From Ohtaekwangia koreensis (GTDB taxonomy: Bacteria; Bacteroidota; Bacteroidia; Cytophagales; Cyclobacteriaceae): a stretch of DNA of 64,000 nt. The stretch is taken from contig NZ_FUZU01000005.1 in NCBI RefSeq assembly GCF_900167975.1, forward strand, positions 377,001-441,000. Direction: 5' to 3'. The notes below the pieces were generated by a model. The model made no database searches and was not told the origin of the DNA. It worked only from the letters and a program-made list of their open reading frames with translations. A program made the translations under genes and the position numbers. Shown in pieces: positions 1-7,232 of this stretch (its first letter is position 1; each line of letters starts with the position of its first letter).

Positions 1-1
1 A

Positions 2-1240
2 GCGCATCAGACGCCCAACACCATTGTATTGCTTGATATACGCCCTGATGGTGTAGCCGCAGAATTGCAGTTACCGTTAGGAGAGCTGGAGCTTGCCTTT
101 GGAAATGATGTGACTAAAAATCCGGAAACGCTGGTGGCAAGACTTGGCGCTCAACTGCAAGCATATTTAAAAGCCCATATAAATCCGCAAACAGCAGATG
201 GCCGCTTGTGGAATGTATCTATAGTATATATGAAGGTCGCCCCAGCAGAACAGACCTATAGCGGTCCATTCCAGGAGATAACGATACGCCTATGGATGCA
301 GCCACCCACGGGAGCCAGCAGCAGAAATTTTACATTGAACTATGATGTGATCATGCATCAGGTTGTGACGCATACAGCGTTGGTATCGATCCGTAATGAT
401 TGGGAGACTGGCATTACCGCAGAACATCAGGTTGAAGCTGGCGTGATTCGCGTTGACACCGGCAGTAACCAGATCTATCCATTAAAGGTCAACCTTGAGG
501 AGGGCAGTTGGTGGAATGGATTCAGCAACATGGTACGCCTGGGTATAGATCATATTGCAGCGGGCACAGATCATCTTTTATTTCTTCTGACTTTATTGTT
601 ACCTGCACCGCTATTGGCTACGAAAAAACGTTGGAGAAACTTCGGTGGCATCCGGTATAGCATTGCTCACCTGCTTCGGGTAGTCACTGCCTTTACAGTA
701 GGTCATTCTATCACACTGCTTGCCGGTGTTATCGGGTGGCTTCAGTTTCCGGGTCAACCAATAGAAATTCTGATAGCGTTTTCTATTCTCGTATCCGCGG
801 TACATGCCTTTTGTCCTATATTTCCGGGACGCGAAGTATATGTTGCTGCAGGATTTGGTTTGATACATGGTATGGCGTTCGCAGGTACACTGGTTAACCT
901 GAACCTCGCACCCGCATACATGACGCTGAGTATATTAGGCTTTAATATCGGTATAGAATTGATGCAGCTGTTTGTGATTATGCTCACCGTTCCGTGGCTC
1001 ATTCTGTTAAGCCGTACATCCTTATATTCTTCTTTCAGAATTACAGGAGCGATTGTGGCCGCTATAGCTGCCCTTGCGTGGATGACAGAGCGGATCCTGC
1101 AAAAAACAAATCCGTTAACAATGCTTGTTGAAAAGATAGCAGCGTATGCATCGTGGATTATTGTGGCACTCGCCTGCGCATCTATACTGAGTTACACTAT
1201 AGAGCAGCAAAAAAGAAGGAAAGTATACAACAGAGATTAA
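2..1240 (+). CDS. HupE/UreJ_2-family membrane protein, 5' end outside window
   Basis: Polytopic inner-membrane protein of the HupE/UreJ_2 family, whose members are proposed metal (nickel/cobalt) permease-like proteins. The reading frame is open to the first bases of the window and the residues before the first possible TTG (position 29) already fit the family pattern (HQTPN then VLLDI), so the true start lies upstream. The N-terminal ~170 visible residues are a soluble extracytoplasmic region. The membrane part begins near visible residue 180 with the His-rich signature GIDHIAAGTDHLLF, then GHSITL, IHGMAFAG and a GFNIGIELMQ segment, with about six to seven TM helices. Substrate cannot be read from sequence, and no nickel enzyme gene is near. 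Family call is confident; transport role is inferred. Confidence 0.85.
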   Translation, partial: AHQTPNTIVLLDIRPDGVAAELQLPLGELELAFGNDVTKNPETLVARLGAQLQAYLKAHINPQTADGRLWNVSIVYMKVAPAEQTYSGPFQEITIRLWMQPPTGASSRNFTLNYDVIMHQVVTHTALVSIRNDWETGITAEHQVEAGVIRVDTGSNQIYPLKVNLEEGSWWNGFSNMVRLGIDHIAAGTDHLLFLLTLLLPAPLLATKKRWRNFGGIRYSIAHLLRVVTAFTVGHSITLLAGVIGWLQFPGQPIEILIAFSILVSAVHAFCPIFPGREVYVAAGFGLIHGMAFAGTLVNLNLAPAYMTLSILGFNIGIELMQLFVIMLTVPWLILLSRTSLYSSFRITGAIVAAIAALAWMTERILQKTNPLTMLVEKIAAYASWIIVALACASILSYTIEQQKRRKVYNRD

Positions 1241-1287
1241 GCTTGTGTAAAAATAACTTAATCAAAAGATAATACTATAAAAACAGA

Positions 1288-1324
1288 ATAGCGCTGCTTC
1301 CTGTAAAACATTCAGCAACGCTAT
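1288..1324. terminator. Hairpin between convergent genes
   Basis: ATAGCGCTGC (1288-1297) pairs with GCAACGCTAT (1315-1324) with one mismatch and a 17-nt loop. It lies between the convergent HupE-like and YceI genes. A-rich sequence on the left gives a U-run for the minus-strand transcript, so it may serve the YceI side better than the HupE side. Confidence 0.45.
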
Positions 1325-1352
1325 CCTTTAGAACTTTAAGAACTATCTGAAA

Positions 1353-1922
1353 TTAGTCTTTAGCAAATTCAGTGTTAGCAGTAATAGTAACTTCATCGCT
1401 AACAACACCTGAAGGTGTACCAGCTCCGATACCGAAATCAGAACGCTTTATTGTACCAGTAACTTTGAAAGCACCGATAGTTTTCTTCGTGTAAGGATGA
1501 ACGGCAGTACCGTTAAAAACAGCTTCCAATGTAACTGGTTTAGTAACACCATGTAATGTCAGGTTACCAACTAATGTATAAGCGTTCTTACCTTTTTTCT
1601 TGAAAGATGTGCTTTTGAAAGTAAGCGTAGGAAATTTCTCTGCATCAAAGAAATCAGCGCCTTTCAAATGTCCATCACGTTGGTCGTTGTCTGTGTTAAT
1701 AGAGTTAACGTCTGCTGTTAATTCGATAACCGCATCGGAGAAATCTTCTTTAGAAGAAGTGATTTTCGCATCAAATGATTTGAAAGAACCATCTACTGTA
1801 GAGATCAACAAGTGGGTTACACCAAAGCCAAGTTTAGAGTGAGCTTTGTCTAATGACCATGATTGAGCAAAAGCTGAAACTGCAAATGCTAAAGCGATAA
1901 CGGATAAAGTAAGTTTTTTCAT
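1353..1922 (-). CDS. YceI-family periplasmic protein
   Basis: YceI proteins are small secreted lipocalin-fold proteins that bind isoprenoid-type lipids; their physiological role is often unclear. The 189-residue protein starts with a clean Sec signal peptide (MKKLTLSVIALAFAVSAFAQ), then shows the family core: WSLDKAHSKLGFGVTHL, the FDAEKFPTLTFKST strand pair, GNLTLHGVTKPVTLE, and IKRSDFGIG near the C-terminus. Length is normal for the family. It lies 61 bp downstream of the SDR gene on the same strand, so the two may be co-transcribed. It was the only Met start giving a signal peptide. Confidence 0.93.
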   Translation of the reverse strand: MKKLTLSVIALAFAVSAFAQSWSLDKAHSKLGFGVTHLLISTVDGSFKSFDAKITSSKEDFSDAVIELTADVNSINTDNDQRDGHLKGADFFDAEKFPTLTFKSTSFKKKGKNAYTLVGNLTLHGVTKPVTLEAVFNGTAVHPYTKKTIGAFKVTGTIKRSDFGIGAGTPSGVVSDEVTITANTEFAKD

Positions 1923-1983
1923 TTTGATAATTAAATTTTTAGTGAAACTGTTTTATTTATGGTTAATGTATAATGTGTGCTAG

Positions 1984-2853
1984 TTAATTGGAATATACAG
2001 TCTTCAAATAGTCTTTCAAAGGAGTTGACTTTCTTCCCAGCAATTTTTCCAGGGTTGTATCCATCATATCAAACTCTCCTTGCCTGATCGCTTCATTGAA
2101 TGCCCCAAACATACCAATATATTCTGAGGGAACACCCGCTTTGCTAAGTTCCTGGTGAAATACTTCCTGGGTAGGCGATACATATGCAATTTTCTTTCCA
2201 GTTATTTCACTGATACCATCAGCAACCTCCTGATATGAATACGAAGTGCTACCCGAAATATCGTAGCTCTTATTATCATGTCCTGAAGTGGTAAGTATGT
2301 TTGCAGCTGCTTCAGCCATATCAGCGCGTAACGTAAACGCTGCTCTTCCGGTTCCTGCCGGTTGAAATATAGTTCCGGTCTCCAATACTTTATCACCTAT
2401 AAACATCGGTAGAATGTCCATATAAAGTCCATGCTTTAAAATAGTATAGGTGATCCCGGAATCTTTCAAAAGCGCTTCCGTGTTAAGATGCGACTTGGCA
2501 ATGAAATAGATGGGTGAAGTCTCTGTTTCATTTTTCCGTTGAAAGCTCGTATATACTATATGTTTTACACCCGCTGTTTTAGCAGCAGCCACTACATTGG
2601 CTTGCTGTCCTAAACGATGTTGGACATCATTACCCGATACGAAAAAAAGTTTATCTATACCGGTAAACGCCTTTACGAGTGAAGCGACATCATTGTAGTC
2701 ACCTTCGCGTACATCAACACCTTGTGCTGCAAGGTCAGCTGCTTTTGCAACATCCCGTACCAGTACAGCAATGTTTGACGATGCTGTTTTCTGTAGTAAA
2801 TATTGGGCGGTTGCTCTTCCGAGATGGCCTGTGGCTCCTGTTATTAAAATCAT
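1984..2853 (-). CDS. NmrA-like SDR oxidoreductase (QorB/YtfG-type)
   Basis: Atypical short-chain dehydrogenase of the NmrA/TMR subgroup, resembling NADPH:quinone reductase QorB. The Rossmann motif GATGHLGRATAQ is at residues 5-16, and the usual catalytic Tyr-x3-Lys of classical SDRs is not evident, as expected for NmrA-like proteins. The remainder (FVSGNDVQHRLGQQANVVAAA, VKHIVYTSFQRK) follows the subgroup pattern over a normal 289 residues. It is divergent from an HxlR-type regulator, the arrangement seen for qorB/qorR, so quinone or electrophile detoxification under HxlR control is the best inference. Its promoter overlaps TGGATACT repeats. Confidence 0.85.
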   Translation of the reverse strand: MILITGATGHLGRATAQYLLQKTASSNIAVLVRDVAKAADLAAQGVDVREGDYNDVASLVKAFTGIDKLFFVSGNDVQHRLGQQANVVAAAKTAGVKHIVYTSFQRKNETETSPIYFIAKSHLNTEALLKDSGITYTILKHGLYMDILPMFIGDKVLETGTIFQPAGTGRAAFTLRADMAEAAANILTTSGHDNKSYDISGSTSYSYQEVADGISEITGKKIAYVSPTQEVFHQELSKAGVPSEYIGMFGAFNEAIRQGEFDMMDTTLEKLLGRKSTPLKDYLKTVYSN

Positions 2854-2897
2854 TGTGTAGGTTCTATATATAGTTAATCCCCTGCATTGTGGGGTAG

Positions 2898-2966
2898 TTG
2901 CAATCGTAAGGGTATTTAGTTACTTTTGGATACTCAAAGGTAAATGGATACTTAATGGATGTGCAA
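2898..2966. promoter_or_regulatory. Back-to-back promoters with candidate HxlR operator
   Basis: Plus strand: TTG (2898-2900), 20-nt spacer, TACTTTTG (2921-2928), matching the Bacteroidota TTG/TAnnTTTG promoter and pointing to the HxlR gene. Minus strand: TTG (2966-2964), 21-nt spacer, TACCTTTG (2942-2935), pointing to the SDR gene. A direct repeat TGGATACT sits at 2927-2934 and 2945-2952 (18-bp period), overlapping both -7 elements, so one bound regulator could shut both genes. Promoter match is direct; operator function is inferred. Confidence 0.6.
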
Positions 2967-3009
2967 TAAGGCACTGTAATAATACTCACTTACCTGGAGG
3001 TAACTATAG

Positions 3010-3414
3010 TTGGAAATCAATGCGTTGCGTATGAAAAAAAAGCTAGAGGATTATGACTTTTCCAAAGCTTGTCCGATACGAAACGTATTGGACCGCTTCG
3101 GTGACAAGTGGTCTATATTGGTAATACTTTTGTTGGGTGAACACAAAGGGCCTATGCGTTTTAATGAACTGGCACAAACGATAGGAGATATATCTCAAAA
3201 AATGCTCACCGTTACATTACGTACATTGGAGGCAGACGGAATGGTTCATCGAAAACATTATCCTGAGATTCCGCCCCGGGTAGAATATGAATTAACCGAG
3301 CTTGGTAAAGGCCTTTTACCACACATTAATGGACTGACGCAATGGGCATTAAAAAACTATGATGCAATTACAAAGTCCCGTAAAAAGTTTATTGCCAGAA
3401 AGCAGTTCGCGTAA
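3010..3414 (+). CDS. HxlR-family transcriptional regulator
   Basis: Winged-helix regulator of the HxlR family, which often senses quinones, aldehydes or other electrophiles through a conserved N-terminal Cys. Here that Cys lies in KACPIRNVLDRFGDKW (about residues 20-35). The winged helix follows (RFNELAQTIGDISQKMLTVTLRTLEADGMV, then EYELTELGKGL). A TTG start at 3010 is preceded by GGAGG at 2996-3000 with nine-base spacing. An ATG at 3031 would leave the core intact but has no such site, so I chose TTG with moderate certainty. It probably represses the divergent SDR gene and itself. Confidence 0.88.
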   Translation: MEINALRMKKKLEDYDFSKACPIRNVLDRFGDKWSILVILLLGEHKGPMRFNELAQTIGDISQKMLTVTLRTLEADGMVHRKHYPEIPPRVEYELTELGKGLLPHINGLTQWALKNYDAITKSRKKFIARKQFA

Positions 3415-3952
3415 ATAAACAGTCTCGCGTTCGTGAATGGGAGTAGTATTCCTCAAAACTCTATCACTTCAGTGTTGTATACCGCTAACGATGCCAAAGA
3501 AATCTGTAATAAAATATTTCCATATACTTTCAGAAAAAACTGCATACTCTTAATCTAATGAGTGTGGCAACATATTCATCATTCTTATATTGTAGTTGCA
3601 AAAATATTTGGGACACATCAAAAATTAACTATACTGACTTGCAAGATGTTGTAAATAGATTCTCGTATCACACGGCCACGGTAAACGTTAATCGACTTAC
3701 ACTTCTATACTATATCTCTAGAGAATAGCCTGCTATCGGGCAATCACACTGCGGCCTCAAATGAGAAACGTGTTATTAGATTCCTTTTTATAGGTGTATA
3801 TTTGACGCTTGGTCTATACGCTTTAAGGTGATGAATAAGGGCAAAGGTCTTGAGTACTCTGTCAATCTTTCATTTGAGGAAATAAAATTGCCACCCTTCC
3901 CGGTAGACTTCAGAATATCCGTTTTGTATAGCAACATTGAACGAAAACTCTG
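3415..3952. other. Intergenic region, 538 bp
   Basis: No convincing gene on either strand. A TATATTTG element at 3797-3804 fits the -7 consensus for the downstream CBS/PAS gene, but no clear -33 element precedes it at the right distance. The rest is AT-rich with many stops, and I see no hairpin, tRNA or repeat. Confidence 0.4.
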
Positions 3953-4960
3953 ATGAATATATCATTTTTTATCAAGCGTGATTTTCAAACAATACAAGCG
4001 TATGAAGGTATACGCGCTATAAAAGACAATTTGATTCAGCAAGCAGCCCTTGTTGTTCAGGATGAAGACCAAAATCACATCGGTATTCTAACTCCGCTGG
4101 ATATAGTACAACACCCGCATAACCTCGTGATAGATTGCATCACCACAAAACCAGTACTGTCGTTGCCCGGCACAGTAGACGAGGCGTTGCAGATCATGCA
4201 GTCAGAGCAATCGGAAGTGCTTCCTGTATACAAGGATGGGCAATTTGAAGGGCTTATATTTAAAAACGATCTCCTGGAATTTGTGAAAACGAAAAGAAGA
4301 GAACTGGAAAAAGAAGTTGCAGAGCAGGTAAAGGAGATTAAGGCTATACATGCCCAACTTGAAACTTCAAGACATATTCTGCAGGCTATATTTGATAGCA
4401 CGCAATCCTATATTTTATTGGTTGACCCGGAGTATCGAATTATTTTTTTTAATAGGCGTGCACAAGAGGGAAGCAGAGAGTTGTACGACAGAGAGATGAT
4501 GTTGGGCGATAGTATCCTGGAATATAAATCGGATGTTGATGAGATGGACTTGCGTAGCTTTGAAGAAAATTTTACAAAAGCCATTGCCACCGGCCACACC
4601 GTTGTAGAAGAACGTGAGATACTCTATCCCAACATGACTTCGTCCTGGCTTCGTTCAGAATATACGCCTGTATACGACCGTGGCACCCTTATTGGTGTAG
4701 CACTTCGAAGTGTGGATATAACCGACCGAAAACATTACGAGTTGCAAATAGAAATGCAAACCGAAGTGTTACAGGAAATCTCGTGGATTCAATCACATCA
4801 AACCCGGCAACCTGTCGCTACCATTCTTGGCTTAATTAATATACTGGAGAAATCTTCGCTAACGGAAGACAACCGGAAGATTGTTTCCCTGCTTGAAGAA
4901 ACTGCCCACAAACTTGATGACGTGATCCGTGAGACTGTGATCAAAGCTAATTCGCTATAG
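3953..4960 (+). CDS. CBS-pair / PAS protein with orphan DHp-like C-terminus
   Basis: Cytoplasmic signalling protein of 335 residues with no TM segment. Residues ~8-112 form two CBS motifs (adenine-nucleotide-sensing module: GILTPLDIVQH, then VLPVYKDGQFEGLIFKNDLL). Residues ~113-143 are a coiled-coil linker, ~144-262 a PAS/PAC domain ending GVALRSVDITDRK. The C-terminus (ISWIQSHQTRQPVATILGL, His at residue 282) looks like a histidine-kinase dimerisation helix, but the protein ends soon after and has no HATPase domain. It therefore cannot autophosphorylate alone and may be a kinase partner, phosphotransfer element or dimerised sensor. The signal is unknown, with no response regulator nearby. 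Confidence 0.82.
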   Translation: MNISFFIKRDFQTIQAYEGIRAIKDNLIQQAALVVQDEDQNHIGILTPLDIVQHPHNLVIDCITTKPVLSLPGTVDEALQIMQSEQSEVLPVYKDGQFEGLIFKNDLLEFVKTKRRELEKEVAEQVKEIKAIHAQLETSRHILQAIFDSTQSYILLVDPEYRIIFFNRRAQEGSRELYDREMMLGDSILEYKSDVDEMDLRSFEENFTKAIATGHTVVEEREILYPNMTSSWLRSEYTPVYDRGTLIGVALRSVDITDRKHYELQIEMQTEVLQEISWIQSHQTRQPVATILGLINILEKSSLTEDNRKIVSLLEETAHKLDDVIRETVIKANSL

Positions 4961-4978
4961 GGTATCATTAAGGTATAG

Positions 4979-5647
4979 TCAGGCGTACTTCCATTTGAAC
5001 CCCTTTGTGTGACGATGTATACCGCGCGCTACGAGTATGATTTCCTTCTCGCCACATCCTGTTATTTGTGCTGCTTCACGGATACTTTCGTATCGAGCCA
5101 ACAATTTACCTTTTGCTGAATATTGCTTTACAGGTTTACGTCTGCTATAACCACCATAATTTTTCCAGTCAGAGCGGTCAGCAATTTTTAAATACGAATC
5201 AGCGCGCTCGCGCTTAAATACGCGTTGACTCTTTTCACTTTTCGTAACGAGCTTTAGATTCTTCACAGCATTGTTATAGCCATCACCATCTTTATTGATC
5301 ACATACAACCCGTCTTTTTCGTAGTCAATATTTTTTACAAACGTGCTATAAATTATTCTCCGGGTGTTAAAATAGTATTGACGACCCTCGCGTGAAAGCG
5401 AAACACGGAGATCGACCATCGGCTCACCGGTTTTGACATTTTTGTTCTTCGCGATAGACTGACTCAGTATTCTCCCAGCGACAAATTGTTCTTTCAACCT
5501 TGGATGGGGTATAGTTCTATCGATAGACTTTACTCGTCCAAGGTTAGAAGCTTTATATAATCCTTCAAAACCGGGTATATCAAGCCATCGTTCACCAGAT
5601 ATATTTTTTAAGATTTTATTGCGGTAGGGGTATTCTTCAGGGCTCAT
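4979..5647 (-). CDS. NUMOD4/HNH homing-endonuclease-like protein
   Basis: Free-standing endonuclease of the NUMOD4-HNH type, normally found in introns, phages or as solitary mobile genes. The NUMOD4 motif (ERWLDIPGFEGLYKASNLGR) is near the N-terminus. The middle contains the HNH-like stretch VINKDGDGYNNAVKNLKLVT, where the first His of a classical HNH is replaced by NKDGDGYNN. The C-terminus is a NUMOD1-like helix (YESIREAAQITGCGEKEI). An upstream Met at 5683 extends the frame by 12 poorly conserved residues; I prefer the Met at 5647. It is convergent with, and only 18 bp from, the CBS/PAS gene, and no intron or intein host is visible. A selfish element is the likeliest identity. Confidence 0.78.
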   Translation of the reverse strand: MSPEEYPYRNKILKNISGERWLDIPGFEGLYKASNLGRVKSIDRTIPHPRLKEQFVAGRILSQSIAKNKNVKTGEPMVDLRVSLSREGRQYYFNTRRIIYSTFVKNIDYEKDGLYVINKDGDGYNNAVKNLKLVTKSEKSQRVFKRERADSYLKIADRSDWKNYGGYSRRKPVKQYSAKGKLLARYESIREAAQITGCGEKEIILVARGIHRHTKGFKWKYA

Positions 5648-5700
5648 ATATACAATGTTAATGACAATCCTATAGCAGCACAACAGCTACCGAAGCCATG

Positions 5701-5718
5701 CTCCGTAATCTTACGGAG
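5701..5718. promoter_or_regulatory. Perfect inverted repeat CTCCGTAA-TC-TTACGGAG
   Basis: Eight-base arms separated by two bases, upstream of the endonuclease gene on one side and the FN3 lipoprotein gene on the other. The tiny loop suits a dimeric-protein site better than an RNA hairpin. No regulator is assigned. Confidence 0.4.
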
Positions 5719-5763
5719 GTATCTCTCTGTAATCTTTTAAAAACCCATTACTCAAATTGAATG

Positions 5764-5771
5764 TACTTTTG
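5764..5771 (+). promoter_or_regulatory. Candidate -7 element of the receptor/Sia operon
   Basis: TACTTTTG matches TAnnTTTG about 105 bp before the FN3 lipoprotein start. The -33 region is not convincing. It is the best candidate for driving the five-gene unit from 5876 to 13006. Confidence 0.35.
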
Positions 5772-5875
5772 AGGCGTGGATAATTCTGCTTCAATTACTG
5801 TAGTTATGTACTGCAATTAGTAGTATAGCTCAGCAGAGGAGAAGAATGCAAGTATAAATGTTCCCGTAAATACAC

Positions 5876-7219
5876 ATGAAGAATATTTACCTTTATTTTA
5901 AGCGCTGGAAAGGTTGTTATAGAGCAATCATTTATATTTTTGCTATAGGCTGCAGTGTACCAGAGACTGACTTTATTAAGCCTATACCGGTGGCAATCGA
6001 AGCATCGGACATTCAATCGACTAGTTTTGTGGCGAATTGGAAGCCGGTATTAGGAAGCTCGGTATATATAGTAGATGTATCCATCGACCCGTTATTTTCA
6101 AGTTATGTTACAGGATATCAATCCAGAGAAATAGAAGGCAACGCTCTACAGGTTACAGGCCTTGCAGCGGAAGTTACATATTACTATAGGGTAAGAGGTC
6201 AAAAAGAGCACACGTTCTCTGATAACTCAAATGTCATTGCTGTTACAACAGCAGCACTCAATTCACCGGTGGCGAGTCAGCCAACAGCTACCCAAGTTTT
6301 TAATTTTACTGCAAACTGGACCGCCATTGAGGAAGCTGCCAGTTATCTGATAGAGGTTGCAACCGATCCTGATTTTAACAATATACTACCTGGATACAAT
6401 GCTTTAGAGGTGGTGGGCCTTTCACTTGAAGTCAAAGGACTTGACTATACGAAATCGTACTACTACAGAGTTAAATCAAAACGCCTTGAGAAAACATCGG
6501 GCTACTCAAACATTATCGCGGTGAAGCCTTGTGTCTCGGAGCAATGCAAGCTTTCAAAAATTACATACTCGTCCGATTTCATCATTACATTTTTATATGA
6601 AAATGGAGGGAGGTTATCAACTATAGACATAATGTACTATGGTGATCAGTATGACTACAACGTTGGGTATGCAGATAACGGACTTGCTGACACGGTGTTG
6701 TTTTTTATAAATGGGGAGATGTATGAGAAGCATGCACTGACTTACAACAGCAGTGGCAATCTTGCAACTGTTTATTTATACGATTATGATGACGTACAAT
6801 TCGCTGTAAAAGACTATATATATAATGAACTCCAGCAAATTGTTGGCTTCCGAAATTATAAAGACGAGTCAAGGACTTCATTCTATAAGTACCAGGATTA
6901 TGAAGTTGATGAAGCTGGTAATGTGGTGAAAATTCTTGACGAAAACGGTACACAGAAAGGGGAATTAAGATATGATGAACACTTCAATCCAAAGATGCTT
7001 ATACCTGAAGCATTGCGTCCCTATATCTGGGATTTTTTCTCGGGATTCGATGTGGTTCCTTATTCCCGTATCAACAATCCCATCTATGCGAAAGGAAATT
7101 TTCAGGCGGACTATGACGAAGAAGAGGTATTTATCTATGACCTCAACGAGTGCAATGTTGCGCTCGCCCGCAAAGGGTTTTATAAGTTGACCTATGAATT
7201 TACAGGCTGTGATTTTTAA
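5876..7219 (+). CDS. FN3-repeat surface lipoprotein
   Basis: Predicted lipoprotein of 447 residues: a basic N-terminus and hydrophobic stretch end in the lipobox AIGC (Cys26). Two fibronectin type III domains follow (about residues 40-125 and 130-218), each ending in a TYYYRV/SYYYRV-type strand. The C-terminal half (about 220-447) contains YD-like repeats (LTYNSSGNLATVYLYDYDD, YEVDEAGNVVKILDENG) of the kind found in surface repeat proteins. No enzymatic motif is seen. It precedes the TonB-dependent receptor by 13 bp and may be its surface partner or an adhesion protein feeding the downstream Sia module. That link is inferred from gene order only. Confidence 0.7.
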   Translation: MKNIYLYFKRWKGCYRAIIYIFAIGCSVPETDFIKPIPVAIEASDIQSTSFVANWKPVLGSSVYIVDVSIDPLFSSYVTGYQSREIEGNALQVTGLAAEVTYYYRVRGQKEHTFSDNSNVIAVTTAALNSPVASQPTATQVFNFTANWTAIEEAASYLIEVATDPDFNNILPGYNALEVVGLSLEVKGLDYTKSYYYRVKSKRLEKTSGYSNIIAVKPCVSEQCKLSKITYSSDFIITFLYENGGRLSTIDIMYYGDQYDYNVGYADNGLADTVLFFINGEMYEKHALTYNSSGNLATVYLYDYDDVQFAVKDYIYNELQQIVGFRNYKDESRTSFYKYQDYEVDEAGNVVKILDENGTQKGELRYDEHFNPKMLIPEALRPYIWDFFSGFDVVPYSRINNPIYAKGNFQADYDEEEVFIYDLNECNVALARKGFYKLTYEFTGCDF

Positions 7220-7232
7220 CAGTAAAAAAGCT

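Noticed and set aside
7194-7232. In-frame ATG at 7194 as start of the TonB receptor
   Set aside because: It would overlap the FN3 lipoprotein gene and place 13 residues before a textbook signal peptide that begins at 7233.
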